Positions 20,518 to 31,128 of a DNA stretch of 64,000 nucleotides are shown here, in pieces; positions within the stretch are counted from its first letter, which is position 1, and each line of letters begins with the position of its first letter. The position numbers and the translations under genes were made by a program. The stretch comes from Butyriboletus loyo (lineage: Eukaryota > Basidiomycota > Agaricomycetes > Boletales > Boletaceae): the NCBI GenBank assembly GCA_038093515.1, contig JBBPSI010000012.1, positions 232,492 through 296,491 of the forward strand. The letters run 5' to 3'. The notes under the pieces are model-generated. The model saw only the letters and a program-made list of their open reading frames with translations. It made no database searches and was not told the DNA's origin.

Positions 20518-21000
20518 TGTTATAATACTATATTATTTCCATGCTTTCAGACTTCTCCTTTCACTTTCAAAGGTCACGTGACTCAGTGCATGTGATCGTG
20601 GGAACATACATGTGATCAGAATCTAGACAGAGCCTATGATGTAATGGTCCAGACTGGCCCATGACATCATCAGTCTAGACTATGACATCATACCTCATGT
20701 ATTTAATCTCTGTTTACTTCTCTTCTTTTTGATCACTGTTGGCTTCTTAGTCTAACCATGTATAGTAGTTTATCACATGCACAGCGAGGTCTGTGTGCCA
20801 TCTTGTACAATATAAAAAGGGCTGGTGATTTAGGCTAAGATCTCTTAGCTTTAACCACTTGTCTTGATCACTGGAAACAGTTGAGGGACTAAGATCTTGC
20901 TAAACTCTATAAACCTCTGCCAGAGCTTTGTGTAGCTCTGTGACTTGTAGTGAACCACTTGTGGAAATGTTCTGATAGGATTACTCCTTTGGTCGTAACA
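20518..21000 (+). repeat. Solo LTR2, second of a tandem pair at one target
   Basis: A 483-bp LTR2, TGTTATAATACTA to GGTCGTAACA, flanked by ATGGG at 20513-20517 and 21001-21005. It shares the middle ATGGG with the LTR3 next to it. Confidence 0.93.
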
Positions 21001-21470
21001 ATGGGTACATCAAAGCCTATGACTCTTCCAGGCGCCCAGCAGAGTTCTTCAAAGTTGATGAAGAACACTTTAGAAATTGGGATGTACCAACACAATGGAG
21101 ATGGAATGGGGTACGGGATAGGGTCTGGAGGGCCAAATTCCACAAAATACACCCTTTCTTCCAGAAAAATCACCTCGAGATAGAGGCCTTGAACCTTTTG
21201 TTTCAATTTGCTCACAAACTCGCTGCAGAGCAGCAAGACATCACCAAAGATCTCTCTTGAAATGTCCAAAACCTCAGGAGAGATATTGGAAGACTCCAGA
21301 TGGATATTGAAAATCATCAAGAAGCAGATAACAACAATCATCAAGAATACCAGGAAGTTGGAGTCGGAGCTGACCAATGAGAAAGAAGCAGAAGTCCTTC
21401 TCAACATTGAATTTTGGGAAGAATTTTACCTTCTTGTAACAAATGTCAACCTAACCGACGTCATGCCACA
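21001..21470 (+). pseudogene. Unknown ORF upstream of Copia G gag, C-terminal part
   Basis: This continues the frame of 20087 with YIKAYDSSRRPAEFFKVD, FRNWDVPTQWRWNGVRD and then a long Gln/Asn/Asp/Glu-rich coiled-coil segment (NVQNLRRDIGRLQMDIEN). TGA stops occur after KDLS and later. A possible CNKCQPNRRH metal site lies near 21437. Not recognised; a DNA- or RNA-binding accessory protein or an unrelated host gene captured by the element are both possible. Confidence 0.5.
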
Positions 21471-22106
21471 CAGGACCTTGAGGTCATTGGTCCAATCAGG
21501 TCCACTGTACATCAGAGACAACAGGCTAAGGCATGGTCCACTCCCTTCTAGAAATTTACTTACCTTCCTTCACATGTACACTATACCAGTGGATTATGCT
21601 TTTATTCTCATACTATATGGACAACTTTCTCCTTCACTTTATGTTTCTCAGTCTGATTTCAATGTAAAGTTCTCAAGTGGTAAATTCTATAATCCACACT
21701 GGTTTCCTAATTTACATTATGAGGAATTTGAAGCAATATGTGCTGCTTCAGCACCACCTCTATCTGCTCTTCCTTATAGGATTCCTGAGAACACATTAAA
21801 CAGAGAAGAAACAGGAAAACATGTGATTGAAGGAAGTAATATTCTAGATTCAGATTATGGAGAGAGTCTAACAACTCAGGAGGAGATTTTCAGTATGATG
21901 AAAATGGATATTTGGTGCAAGAAACATTACAACTGGATTTACCAGAACCTTTGGAACCATCTCCATTTTACACACCTGTGGTTAATCTGATAGGACTTCT
22001 GTCCAGTTTACCTTCTCCTTCTTCTAATCCTTCCAATCTAAATGCTGACAAAGGTTTCTCTTCTTTTGATCAATTCATCTTCAGTTTTTTGTTATAAACA
22101 ATCACC
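21471..22106 (+). other. Decayed coding-like sequence before Copia G gag
   Basis: Short open stretches such as NLHYEEFEAICAASAPPLSA and ETLQLDLPEPLEPSPFYTP are protein-like and acidic/Pro-rich, but in different frames. They have no assigned domain. Confidence 0.4.
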
Positions 22107-23094
22107 ATGTCACTCCCCACTGTATCAGAATTTAAGATCAACACTCAGATCCAGCAGAGACTTCCCATCCTGACTGGTGCTGACAACTATACAGCATGGT
22201 CTCACCAAATGAGACACACTCTCACCATAATCAGTGTCTGGTCAATAGTAGATGGAACCTCTAAGTATCATCAACAGACAGCTGCTGACCAGCAGAAATG
22301 GGTATTGCTGGACAAGCACACTGTTGGCATACTCGCCATCTATATTTCTCCAGAACTCCAACATGCAGTCAACTACGACTATGCTCCATCTCAATATGAT
22401 GCTAATGGTCTCATTATTGCCAATACCATCAACATCTCTGTTGCCAAAACTCTTTGGGACTTCCTGCATGACACCTATGCAACCATGGGCATTACAGGAC
22501 AATTTTTCTTGTTCCACCAAGCCATGAACATTTGTGTTCATGAAGCTAATGCTGTTGCTGGTCTCATGTCCTTAATGGATACTTTCCATAAATTGGAAGC
22601 AGTGGGATTAAGTCTTCCCAACAATTTCCATTCCATGATCTTGCTTACCAAGTTACTGAAATCATTTAAACCTCTGGTATCCAACATTGTCCACAATACA
22701 AACATTCACCAATTTACACTGAATGTCATCATTCCCATGATCACTCACAAGTCACAACTTTGTTCTGGCACTGGCCAGATCCCTTATCTCTCAACCTCTT
22801 GTGCAAACACAGTTGCACCAGATTCCCAGCTCAACTGAACAAACATGGTTAGATGCAGACCTCCTCCACATGTGCAGACAAACTGGAATAATTAGGCTTA
22901 CCCTCAAAATCCTTCTGGCAGATGTGGTCATCCTGGACAGAAGAGGCCATTCCAGCTGCAGCAGCAAAGGCAGCAGCAAAACCACATGCCTGCTATGTCT
23001 TATGGAGGACCTTCTGGATCTAGAGCAAGCTGGAATGAATGAACAAATGCTTGTTCTGATTTCAAAACATGCCATGGAAAGGGAAAAGGGAAAG
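22107..23094 (+). pseudogene. Copia G gag
   Basis: The ATG at 22107 opens SLPTVSEFKINTQIQQRL; LTGADNYTAWSHQMRHTL (residues about 21-38) is the typical Copia gag start (UBN2-type). The 243-residue frame continues through the capsid-like helices, then shifts. A weak zinc-knuckle relic (CGHPGQ) is readable near 22920. It is truncated at 23095 by a reversed LTR3 with TSD GAAAG and resumes only as a short tail before Gypsy B. Confidence 0.82.
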
Positions 23095-23520
23095 TGTTAC
23101 GCTGGGCGCTAACAATCGAACAGCGAGGAGGCACTCTGGAGTGGCCTTGAGACTTGGGAGATGATTCGGAGTGAGTCTCAGACTATGTCTTAGTGCGCAC
23201 ACTAAGAGTCTGGAATGATACTAATTGCTAGCAGTAGGCTGCGTAGAACTAGATACCGTTACAGGGTGTAAAGACAGTGGCTTTATACTACAGAGGTCTG
23301 CGCACAGACCATGTCCCCTAATCGGGTCACGAGGGCAAAAGTACAAACGGGGAAAAGATACTCTAGAATGTTCTGGAGTATGAAAGAAAGCGCGTCCGTG
23401 CGCGGGAAGTGATGACTAAGTAAGAACGGTTGTTACCGTTCAACAGGAACTAGCAGAAGGCTAGGCGAATGTAAGAGTCCTAACGGTAGTGGAGAGAAAA
23501 AGTAAAGTACTACCGTAACA
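23095..23520 (-). repeat. Solo LTR3, reversed
   Basis: A 426-bp LTR3 in minus orientation, flanked by GAAAG (23090-23094 and 23521-23525). It stands head to head with the 5' LTR of Gypsy B only 29 bp away. Confidence 0.93.
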
Positions 23521-23549
23521 GAAAGCTCATGCAAATGAAGTGGAGATGG

Positions 23550-23963
23550 TGTTATGGTAGTGGTCTACTCTTTTTCTCCTCTACTATTTGGGCTACTGTT
23601 TTCTCCTAGACTTCATCTAGTTTCCTTTGAACAGTGCGACTGTTCAGCTTAGTCACCATTTCCCACGCTCGGATGCCACTCCTTTCATACTCCAGAACTT
23701 TCTAGAGTATTCTGTTTTCATTCATCTTTAGGACTCATGCGACCCCATTGGGTCATGGTCTGTATGCAGACTCCTACAGTATATAAACCCAGACTTTATA
23801 TACTTGTAACTTATCTAGTTCTACACAGTCTTCTGCTAGCAATTAGTTTCTCTCCAGACTCTTAGTGTGTACACTAAGACATAGTCTGAGAATCGTCTTC
23901 TGAGTCCTGCAGCTACTCCAGAGTGCCGGCTCAGAGTGCTAGTTGTTAGCGCCCAGCATAACA
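23550..23963 (+). repeat. 5' LTR of Gypsy B (LTR3)
   Basis: A 414-bp LTR with GGTCTGTATGCA (one CpG lost) 23 nt before TATATAAACC. ATCTAGTTCT at 23813-23822, 33 nt after the TATA start, is complementary to the PBS. Confidence 0.94.
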
Positions 23964-23976
23964 AAAGAACTAGATC
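23964..23976 (+). promoter_or_regulatory. Primer-binding site of Gypsy B, self-priming type
   Basis: The bases AGAACTAGAT (23966-23975), two bases after the LTR, are the exact reverse complement of ATCTAGTTCT in the LTR. Element C has the same PBS. It does not start with the TGG expected for pairing with a tRNA CCA end. Confidence 0.72.
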
Positions 23977-24052
23977 TTCACCTCGCTTCTGCTTCTCAGC
24001 AGTAAAGCTGCCCTCCCCTCTCGCCCACCATTACCACCCCACACTCAAGATG

Positions 24053-24328
24053 TGTTGGTCACTCTTTCCATGTTCCATCCCCTGAACCAGAACCCATCGT
24101 CATTGACAACCCATCACTGCCTAGATCCCCCGCACAACCAGACCCTCAGCCCCAGCCTGACCCACAACCCTCCTATCAACCCAAGGACCAGGGTACTGGA
24201 CAAGGATCTGAATCGGCAGCAGATGATGATGAACACAACAGCGACTACCTTGACAATACTCCCCACACCTCCTGTTCCCCATCACCCCTGTATCACTCCC
24301 CCTTGTACCCTCTCAATGATGATGACAT
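24053..24328 (+). pseudogene. Gypsy B gag-leader region, Pro/Asp-rich
   Basis: In frame with gag, this stretch reads as a Pro/Gln-rich then Asp-rich segment (PEPEPIVIDNPSLPRSP, QSESAADDD-like, ending LNDDD). The matching stretch in element C (about 40911-41160) is conserved and also open, so gag may begin upstream of the ATG at the capsid start, but no in-frame ATG is visible. The region ends where solo LTR2 inserted. Confidence 0.5.
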
Positions 24329-24804
24329 TGTTACGAGACAACGGAGTTATCAAGTCACACGGGGTTCTGCGACTGTCGCAGTGCTACACAAGTACTGGCG
24401 AGGTGTAATGAGGATAGCTCAAGCCTTAATCTCTCAACTGTTGCCAGCGAATAAGACAAGTGGTTAAAGCTAGGGAATCCTAGCTGCAACCACGAGCCCT
24501 TTTTATATTACAAGGGGATGCGCACAGACCAGGCAGTGCGTGAGACTAGTTACTATACATGTACATATAAAGGAGTCACGAGTCGATGATGATGGGAAAT
24601 AGAAGAGAAGCAAACGGAGATTAAATACATGAGGCGTGACGTCATAGAGTCTGGGCCAGTCTGGACCATGACATCATACGCTTAGTCAGCCTGTGATCAC
24701 ATGTATAATCCCACAATCATGTGCGCAAAGTCACGTGACCTTTGAAAGAGAAATATGACGAAGTCCAAACGCAAAAGATAGTTATAAGAGATACAATTAT
24801 AACA
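24329..24804 (-). repeat. Solo LTR2, reversed, in the gag of Gypsy B
   Basis: A 476-bp LTR2 starting TGTTACGAGACAACG on plus, flanked by GACAT (24324-24328 and 24805-24809). It keeps an intact CRE octamer TGACGTCA at 24637-24644, and its internal region has not lost CpG, so it is younger than B. Confidence 0.94.
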
Positions 24805-25521
24805 GACATGTTCAGCAAGAGCAAAAACACTGTCCCTAAGGACTTCAGTGGCCTGAATGAGGATGTCTCCCAATGGCTCCTCACCATGTGAACATACTTC
24901 GCCATGAACCCCACCACTTTCCCCAATGATGAAAAGAAAATTGGCACCTTGCTCACCAAAATGAGCAAAGGAAAAGGAAAAATGTTCTCAGAAAGTTGGA
25001 TGAAACTCAACCTCGATGGAAACCCCACAGAGGCGCAGAAGGAGTTCAAGATGGTTTGTGAAGACTTTGAAAGGGTCTTCCACCCCTTTGACGTAGGAGA
25101 AAGTGCCTGCATTGATCTGGGGAATCTCACCCAGAACAAAGCCAATCACAAGGACAGCTACAACACCTACATCACGGAGTTCCAGCTCCTCGCCACCAAA
25201 TCTGGGATAACCGATGAAAAAGCATTGATAGAGTGGTTCATCAGGGGTCTTGACCCCCACCTTGCTGAGTCTGTTCTCTCTTGCAAGAAAGTCCCTACCA
25301 CCCTCCATGGCTGGGCTGACAAGGCTTCTGCCTTTCATGCCCAGCATCGCCGAATTGACAACCTCTGCACCAGGAAGCACTACATCCCTACCTTCTCGTC
25401 CTCCCCCTCCAAGGCTTTGTCCAGCTGGGAGGACCCAAATGCCATGGATGTTGACACCATCCGACTTACTCCAGTACAACATGTGGAGTACATGAAGCAG
25501 AACAAATGCTTCATATGCAAC
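24805..25521 (+). pseudogene. Gypsy B gag, capsid part
   Basis: Reading starts at ATG 24808 (FSKSKNTVPKDFSGLNED), hits TGA at 24889-24891 where element C has an Arg codon region, and continues through a Retrotrans_gag core (MFSESWMKLNLDGNPTEA, ESACIDLGNLTQNKAN, LIEWFIRGLDPHLAESV) to the zinc-finger start KQNKCFICN. It is cut at 25521 by solo LTR4 and resumes at 26017. Confidence 0.85.
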
Positions 25522-26016
25522 TGTTATGCTTGGACTGGGTAAGTACGAGCATAGACTTGGATATAGTTCTGGGACTCAAGAAGTCTTCTAGACATTCAAG
25601 TCTAACCTTTGAGATGAAGGATTTATCCGGTGTTCGAGTTGAAGAAAGACGACTTGCTACTAGAGACGAGAGGACGAGGATATCGATGATGATTCCAAGT
25701 AGATCTAGCTTGGAGTATAACGTAGCTAGATATCGTCGTATTTATAATACATGGGAATGCGCACAGACCAAGGATAGAAGAGGAAAGATGGCTATCATAC
25801 GATATGGAGGAGAATTGCCATTGGGCAAAGGGAAGTCGTATGATAGAAGGTTATGGAATATTCCATAGGACTACCTTAAAGGGAAGCGATAGATTGAGGG
25901 TTGGATCTCGCTATCTAAGAAATGAAAGAAGAATATTCCGAGTTGAGTTGGCTAAGGGATAAGCTATCGTGAGATATGCTTAAGTAGAAAAGAAAAGAAA
26001 AGAATGAATCGTAACA
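25522..26016 (-). repeat. Solo LTR4
   Basis: A 495-bp LTR of a fourth family, TGTTATGCTTGG to GAATCGTAACA on plus, flanked by GCAAC (25517-25521 and 26017-26021). On the minus strand GGTCTGTGCGCA is followed 23 nt later by TATAAATA, so its orientation is minus. It is the only copy in the window. Confidence 0.9.
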
Positions 26017-26309
26017 GCAACCAAGTCAGCTGTCACTCCTCAAACCATCCATGCCCCCCTCACCATGGGCAGAGCCCTCAAGGGCCTCCTCCTCGTCCCC
26101 CTCGCAACCCACAATGTGCACGTGCCACTGTCATTACACCCCCTGAACCAAAGTCCTCTCCCCTCATTGACTATTTGTCTGAGTAAAAAGGATGAGGCAC
26201 CCAGCAAGATGATATCTTGAATGTACTCAAGGTCTGCTTTGCCGATGAAGAAGAAAAAGTACCCGTCACAACAGGAGTAGTGGCTGAAGCATGGCCCAAG
26301 GATTTTTAG
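26017..26309 (+). pseudogene. Gypsy B gag, zinc-finger and C-terminal part
   Basis: The gag frame continues HSSNHPCPPHHGQ (last part of a Cys-x2-Cys variant finger also seen in element C), a Pro-rich linker, then, after two in-frame stops, VLKVCFADEEEKVPV and AEAWPKDF before TAG at 26307-26309. The same C-terminus WPKDF-stop is kept in element C, so it is the true end of gag. Confidence 0.82.
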
Positions 26310-26820
26310 AAGAGAGGAAAGTTTTGATGTCTTCACCTCTTCATGTAATCACCCCTGTAGTTTTATCAAACCCCAATGCACAATCAATTTGTGTCCCAGT
26401 CTCTATATTCGTGCATGAAGGGGGTCAAATCATTGACACATTCACCCTGGTGGACAGTGGCGCAAGCAGATGTTTCATAGACCAAGATCTAGTGAAATGA
26501 AAGAGGCTGCCAAAACCACTCTGTGCGCAGAACGTGGACAGGTCGAATAACCAAGAAGGAGTTATCTGTCACAAAGTCACCCTCTCCATTTGAGTTGGAG
26601 AAACTGAGGAAGAATGGAGTTTTCTGGTCCTCAATATTGGCAGAGAAAACATGATCCTGGGATTACCATGGCTTCGCAAAGCAAACCCAGTAATAGATTG
26701 GACCACTGGCCATATCAATCTCCCAGATCAAATAAAGAAACCCTGACACGACTCACCTAGGACAGTTGCCCAGCGTTACCTAGTACGGTACCTGGACTTG
26801 GACCCAGACTCCAAGATCAC
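26291..26820 (+). pseudogene. Gypsy B protease
   Basis: In the -1 frame relative to gag: GFLEERKVLMSSPLHV, then the retropepsin active site LVDSGASRCFID (near 26450-26485), and GRENMILGLPWLRKANPVIDW near 26640-26700. A TGA after LVK and others break it. Element C has the same layout with DSGTSG at the active site. Confidence 0.82.
26300..26306 (+). promoter_or_regulatory. Candidate -1 slippery site GGATTTT at the gag stop of Gypsy B
   Basis: Gag codons read AAG-GAT-TTT-TAG and the protease frame starts one base earlier (GGA-TTT-TTA). The site touches the TAG. Exactly the same bases occur at the gag end of element C (39112-39121 minus). Confidence 0.65.
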
Positions 26821-28110
26821 CAAGCTCTGAAAGAAGTGAGTAGATGCTTTGACAAGGGATGCCTACCCTATCAGAAAGGCCATGATCACCACCGAAATCG
26901 CCTCTCAGGTTGTCAAGGAGAAGGCAGTTCTCCTGACCCCATTCAAGTCCTTTGTGGATGTCTTCAACAAAAAGAACACTGAGGAGTTACCCTGTCCAGA
27001 TCTTTCGACCATGCCATTGACCTAGACAAAGACTTTGTCCCTAAAGTCACTAAGGTCTATCCTCTAAACTCAAAGGAGTCTGAGGCATGTAAAGCCTTCA
27101 TTGAGGAACACCTCAAGTCTGGAAAGATCACCCCCTCCAAGTCTCCTCAGGCCACACCCTTCTTCTTTGTGTCTAAGAAAGATGGCTCATTATGCCCCTG
27201 TCAGGACTATCGCTACCTGAACTCCCATACTGTCAAGAACGCCTATCCCCTCCCTCTCATCTCTGACCTCATTGATTGTCTCAAGGGATCAAAAATCTTC
27301 ATGAAAATGGACATACATTGGGGATACAACAACATCTGTATCAAACCGAACGACTGTTGGAAAGCAGCGTTTATCACCCCCCAAGGGTTGTTCAAACCCA
27401 CTGTGATGTTCTTCAGACTTTGTAACTCCCCCGCCATGTTCCAGGCATTGATGGACCACATCTTTGGCAACCTCATGGCTGAGGGTTGGTTAATCATTTA
27501 CATGGATGACCTCCTAATCCATTCTGCCACAACAAAGGAACACAAAACATGAATGATCCAGGTTCTGGAGAGGCTATGGGAACACAAACTATTCCTCAAG
27601 CTGGAGAAATGCTCATTTGACATTGAGGAAGTAGAATACCTTGGGATGATGGTCTGAGAAGGGCAGGTCAAGATGGACCCTACCAAGCTGAAGGTAATTC
27701 AAGAGTGGAACCCACCTACTTCGGTGAAGGCATCAGGTCCTTTATTGGATTCTGTAACTTCTATCGCAGGTTCATCCAAGACTTCTCACATGTCGCTAAG
27801 CCACTCCATGACCTGACAAAGAAGGGAGTTCCCTGGGCTTGGACACCTGCTTGCAAAAACACTTTCCAAGCAATCAAGCAGTCCTTCCTTTGCCAACCCA
27901 TTCTCTCCATGCCTGATGTAACCAAACCATTTGCTGTCATGACAGACGCCTCCCTCATGGCCATGGGGGTGGTACTCATGCAGAAGGATGGCAATGGTGA
28001 TCTGCACCCCTACGCCTACTTGTCAAAGATGCTCTTGCCTGCTGAGTGCAATTATGACATCTATGATCATGAGTTGCTCACAGTCATTCACACCCTGGAA
28101 GAGTGGTGAC
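26821..28110 (+). pseudogene. Gypsy B reverse transcriptase and RNase H (first part)
   Basis: RT motifs: [46 protein letters not shown] and [11 protein letters not shown] (YMDD near 27497-27508), followed by SFIGFCNFYRRFIQDFSH and RNase H MTDASLMAMGVVLMQK and YDHELLTVIHTLEEW. Stops and shifts occur near 27000, 27550, 27657 and 27700. The frame matches element C, in which the same region is nearly open. Confidence 0.9.
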
Positions 28111-29834
28111 ATTACCTGCGAGGAACTGGACACCAGGTGGAGGTTCTCACTGATCACAAGAATCTTACCTACTTCCATCAACATAACAAATTGTCTCGAT
28201 AACAAGCATGCTGGTTAATGTTCCTGCAGGATTTTGACTTGCTCTTCCACCACATTCCCAGCACCCAGATGGGCCCTGCAGACACCCTATGCTGACCCAA
28301 TGATGTTGACACTATGGCCGACAACCAGGAGGTCATGCTGCTCCCTGACAACCTGTTCACAAGGAAAATTGACATGGCCTTGGTGGAAAAGATTGCCGTC
28401 TCCTCCCCTGACAACCCCATGGTCAAACGATGCATGCAGGCCCTGTATGAGGATTTACCCCTCTTTCCCAAGATGAACACAGGTAACTGGGACTTTGATG
28501 GTAAAGAGCTGTATTTCTGAAAGAAGTAGTACATCCCCAAAGCTGCCCACATGGACCTCATACAGTCTCTACATGAAAGCCCTGCTGGGGGTCATGGTGG
28601 TATATTCTGCACCCAGAACCTGGTGCAACAGGATTATTGGTGGCCTGGCATGGCTAATCTCATTCAATGTTTCATTTCAGGCTGTGCTGTGTGCCAAGTG
28701 CACAAAGTTAATACCCATCCCACCATCCCTCCTCGCACTCCTCTGGCCAGTGTGGCCACTTGTCCTTTTGAACAGGTCTCCATCAACCTCATCACTGAAC
28801 TTCCGCCCTCATTGGGTTGTGATTCAGTCATGGTTGTGGTAGACCATGGGCTTACAAAGGGGGTAATTTATTTCCCTTGCAATAAAGACATTGACACGGC
28901 AGGAATCGCCAAATTGTTTTTCAAAACCTTGTTCCTCCAGTTCGGCCTTCACTCCTGATGCATCTCTGATCATGGTCCCCAGTTCATCTCTGCCTTTGCT
29001 AGGGAGCTTGCAAGGCTTCTCGACTATGACCTTGCCCTCTCCTCCACCTATCATCCTCAAATGGATGGAGAAACAGAACGTGTCAACCAAGAACTGGAAA
29101 TATATCTAAGGATTTTCTGTGATGGTCACCTGGAACAATGGGCAGAGCTTCTCCCCATGGCCAAATGCTCCCACAATTTGATGACTCACTCCTTGACAAA
29201 TGTGTCCCCATTCTCCCTGATGGTCAGGTATGAGCCGAGGTCTTATCCTCCAATTGGAAAGACATTCCTCCCCACCCTCAAGTCCAGACTCTCAGAACTA
29301 ACAGGAGCCCGCATGGAAGCTTTAGAAGCCCATGTAAAAGTCCAATGGCTGATGAAGGAATGGATCTCGTCAAAGTTTTTCCCATGGAAGACAGGAGATA
29401 AGGTTTGGCTTGAAGGGTGTAACCTAAAGCTCAGGTACCCATCCAAGAAGCTTGCCCCAAGACGGGAAGTACCATTTGAGATTGCACAGGTCATCTCTCC
29501 TGTGGTGTACAGACTCTGACTACCCCCAACCTGGAAAATCCATGATGTCTTCCATGCATTGCTCCTGACTCCTTATCGTGAAACTGCAGAGCATGGTCCG
29601 AATTTCACAAACCCCCCTCCAGAAGTTATAGACAGAGATGAAGAGTATGAGATTGATAAGATCCTATCTCATCGCAGATCTAAGAGACACTGACAATTCC
29701 TTGTGTTCTGGAAAGGATATTCGGCTGCGGAAAATACTTGGGAACCAAACAGGAACTTGGTGCATGTGCAGGCCCTGCTTCAAGCTTATAAGCTGTGCCA
29801 TCCCAAGGATTTCCTCTCTCCATCCTCTCAGTAA
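28111..29834 (+). pseudogene. Gypsy B RNase H end, integrase and chromodomain
   Basis: The region has the tether LTDHKNLTYFHQ, the integrase zinc finger (AGGHGGIFCTQNLVQ, CAVCQVHK), the DDE core (SINLITELPPS, ISDHGPQFISAFAREL, HPQMDGETERVNQELE), a GPY-like stretch (KKLAPRREVPFEIAQVIS) and a chromodomain EYEIDKILSHRRSKRH with FWKGYSAAENTWEP (about 29638-29790). The first integrase catalytic Asp is Asn here (SINL against SVDL in C). Pol ends with TAA at 29832-29834. Confidence 0.9.
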
Positions 29835-29840
29835 AACAAA

Positions 29841-31077
29841 ATGGCTATCCCTCCCACTGACAACAATGCCCCACTTCCGCCTCAGCCTCCTATCCGCTCA
29901 TCTTGGCTTCCTGTTGCCTCTCACCACGTCCTCTACACCACCATTCTTGAAAACCCTGTTGCTACATATGCTCTCGAACAATGTATGGATTTCACCAGAG
30001 ACTATGTCCTCTGCACCCTCGCTTCTCCCTACCACTTGTACACCCTCGCTCACACTGTCCACACCCGCCTTTTCCCTGACAACCAGGCCCCTGTCTACTC
30101 CACCACCCTTGAGTCCTCCCTCATGGAAGCAAGAGGCTACACCTAGATGTCCTCCATACCGAGGGGTTCAGTTACATTGTGGACCAGCTGCTCCCAGGCA
30201 TTCTCGCCCCCATACTCTGCCCCATCCTTGTAGCACTCGCTCCTAGGAAGAGAGAGTTCTATCTTCACTCCACTGAATGAATCAGTTTTCTCCGCCCCAC
30301 CACTCATGGCCCCAATCCCATTCCTCATCCTGCCGCGGGAGGATCTCCTCTGCCTGTACCTGTTCCGGCACCATCCATGCGAGCTTCACCTGCGACCACA
30401 TTGGTAGCAGACTCGTCGCGTGAAACCACAGGAGAATCCCTGGAGTCCTTTCGGACCGACGTCAATGAGCCCCAGGTCACTCGTCGACACTCCCCCTTAC
30501 TGCCTCAGACTGTGCGTCACCAACCTTGCCAGGCACTTCTCCAGGTTGGAGCTATCCCCGGATCAGTCACCCTCACCACCGCAGGAAGAAGGATCGCTGC
30601 CAGAGCAGTACACTCTGTTACCCCCCAGCCACCCTCTCGCAGAGGAACCCTGCCATCCAGCTCATCCCTTGGGTCTCCTCCCCCCTCGCCACAACTGCTG
30701 GTTCTTCCAGCTCCTCATATGGACCTCCGCCACCCTACCTCTCCACCCATGGCACTCATGATGCCCCCATCATCCTGGACGACAGATCCCCTGCAACCAG
30801 CCCATGCCCTGCTCGACCTCACCTCGTCCACCTGCAACTTTGCTTTGAGTGTGGTACTATCAGACACTTCCGCAGGGAGTGCCCCAACTACACCTGCCCC
30901 TTCTGTCACCAGATTGCCCCAGGTCATATTCAGGAGTTTTGCCCTGAACATGTCTGTGGCCTCTGCGGTGCCATTGGCCACATCGTCGCCAACTGCACCT
31001 TCCAGGAGGACATCTGGGCAGACATCAGTGCCAATGATGCTTACAACAACAATGTCAATGAGGGAGCATCCCAGTGA
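29841..31077 (+). pseudogene. Gypsy B post-pol ORF with three zinc knuckles (ORF3)
   Basis: An extra frame begins at ATG 29841, in the same frame as pol and only two codons after its TAA. Its N-terminal part (AIPPTDNNAPLPPQPPIRSS, LENPVATYALEQCMDFTRDY, IVDQLLPGILAPIL) is conserved in element C. A Pro/Ser/Thr-rich middle follows, then three zinc knuckles: CFECGTIRHFRREC (30841-30882), CPFCHQIAPGHIQEFC (30895-30942) and CGLCGAIGHIVANC (30955-30996), ending NEGASQ at 31077. Original length is about 410 residues. Two single-base deletions and stops break this copy. It is not an env: no signal peptide or membrane segment is seen. A nucleic-acid-binding accessory protein is my inference. Confidence 0.75.
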
Positions 31078-31115
31078 GGGGGTCTTGCAAGTAGTGGAGT
31101 TGGAGTCTCCACCAT

Positions 31116-31128
31116 GGGAAGGGGGTAA
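31116..31128 (+). promoter_or_regulatory. Polypurine tract of Gypsy B
   Basis: GGGAAGGGGGTAA directly precedes the 3' LTR; element C has the same bases on the minus strand at 33450-33462. Confidence 0.85.

Noticed and set aside
29841..31077. ORF3 as an envelope gene
   Set aside because: No signal peptide, transmembrane segment or glycosylation-rich pattern; three zinc knuckles argue for nucleic-acid binding.
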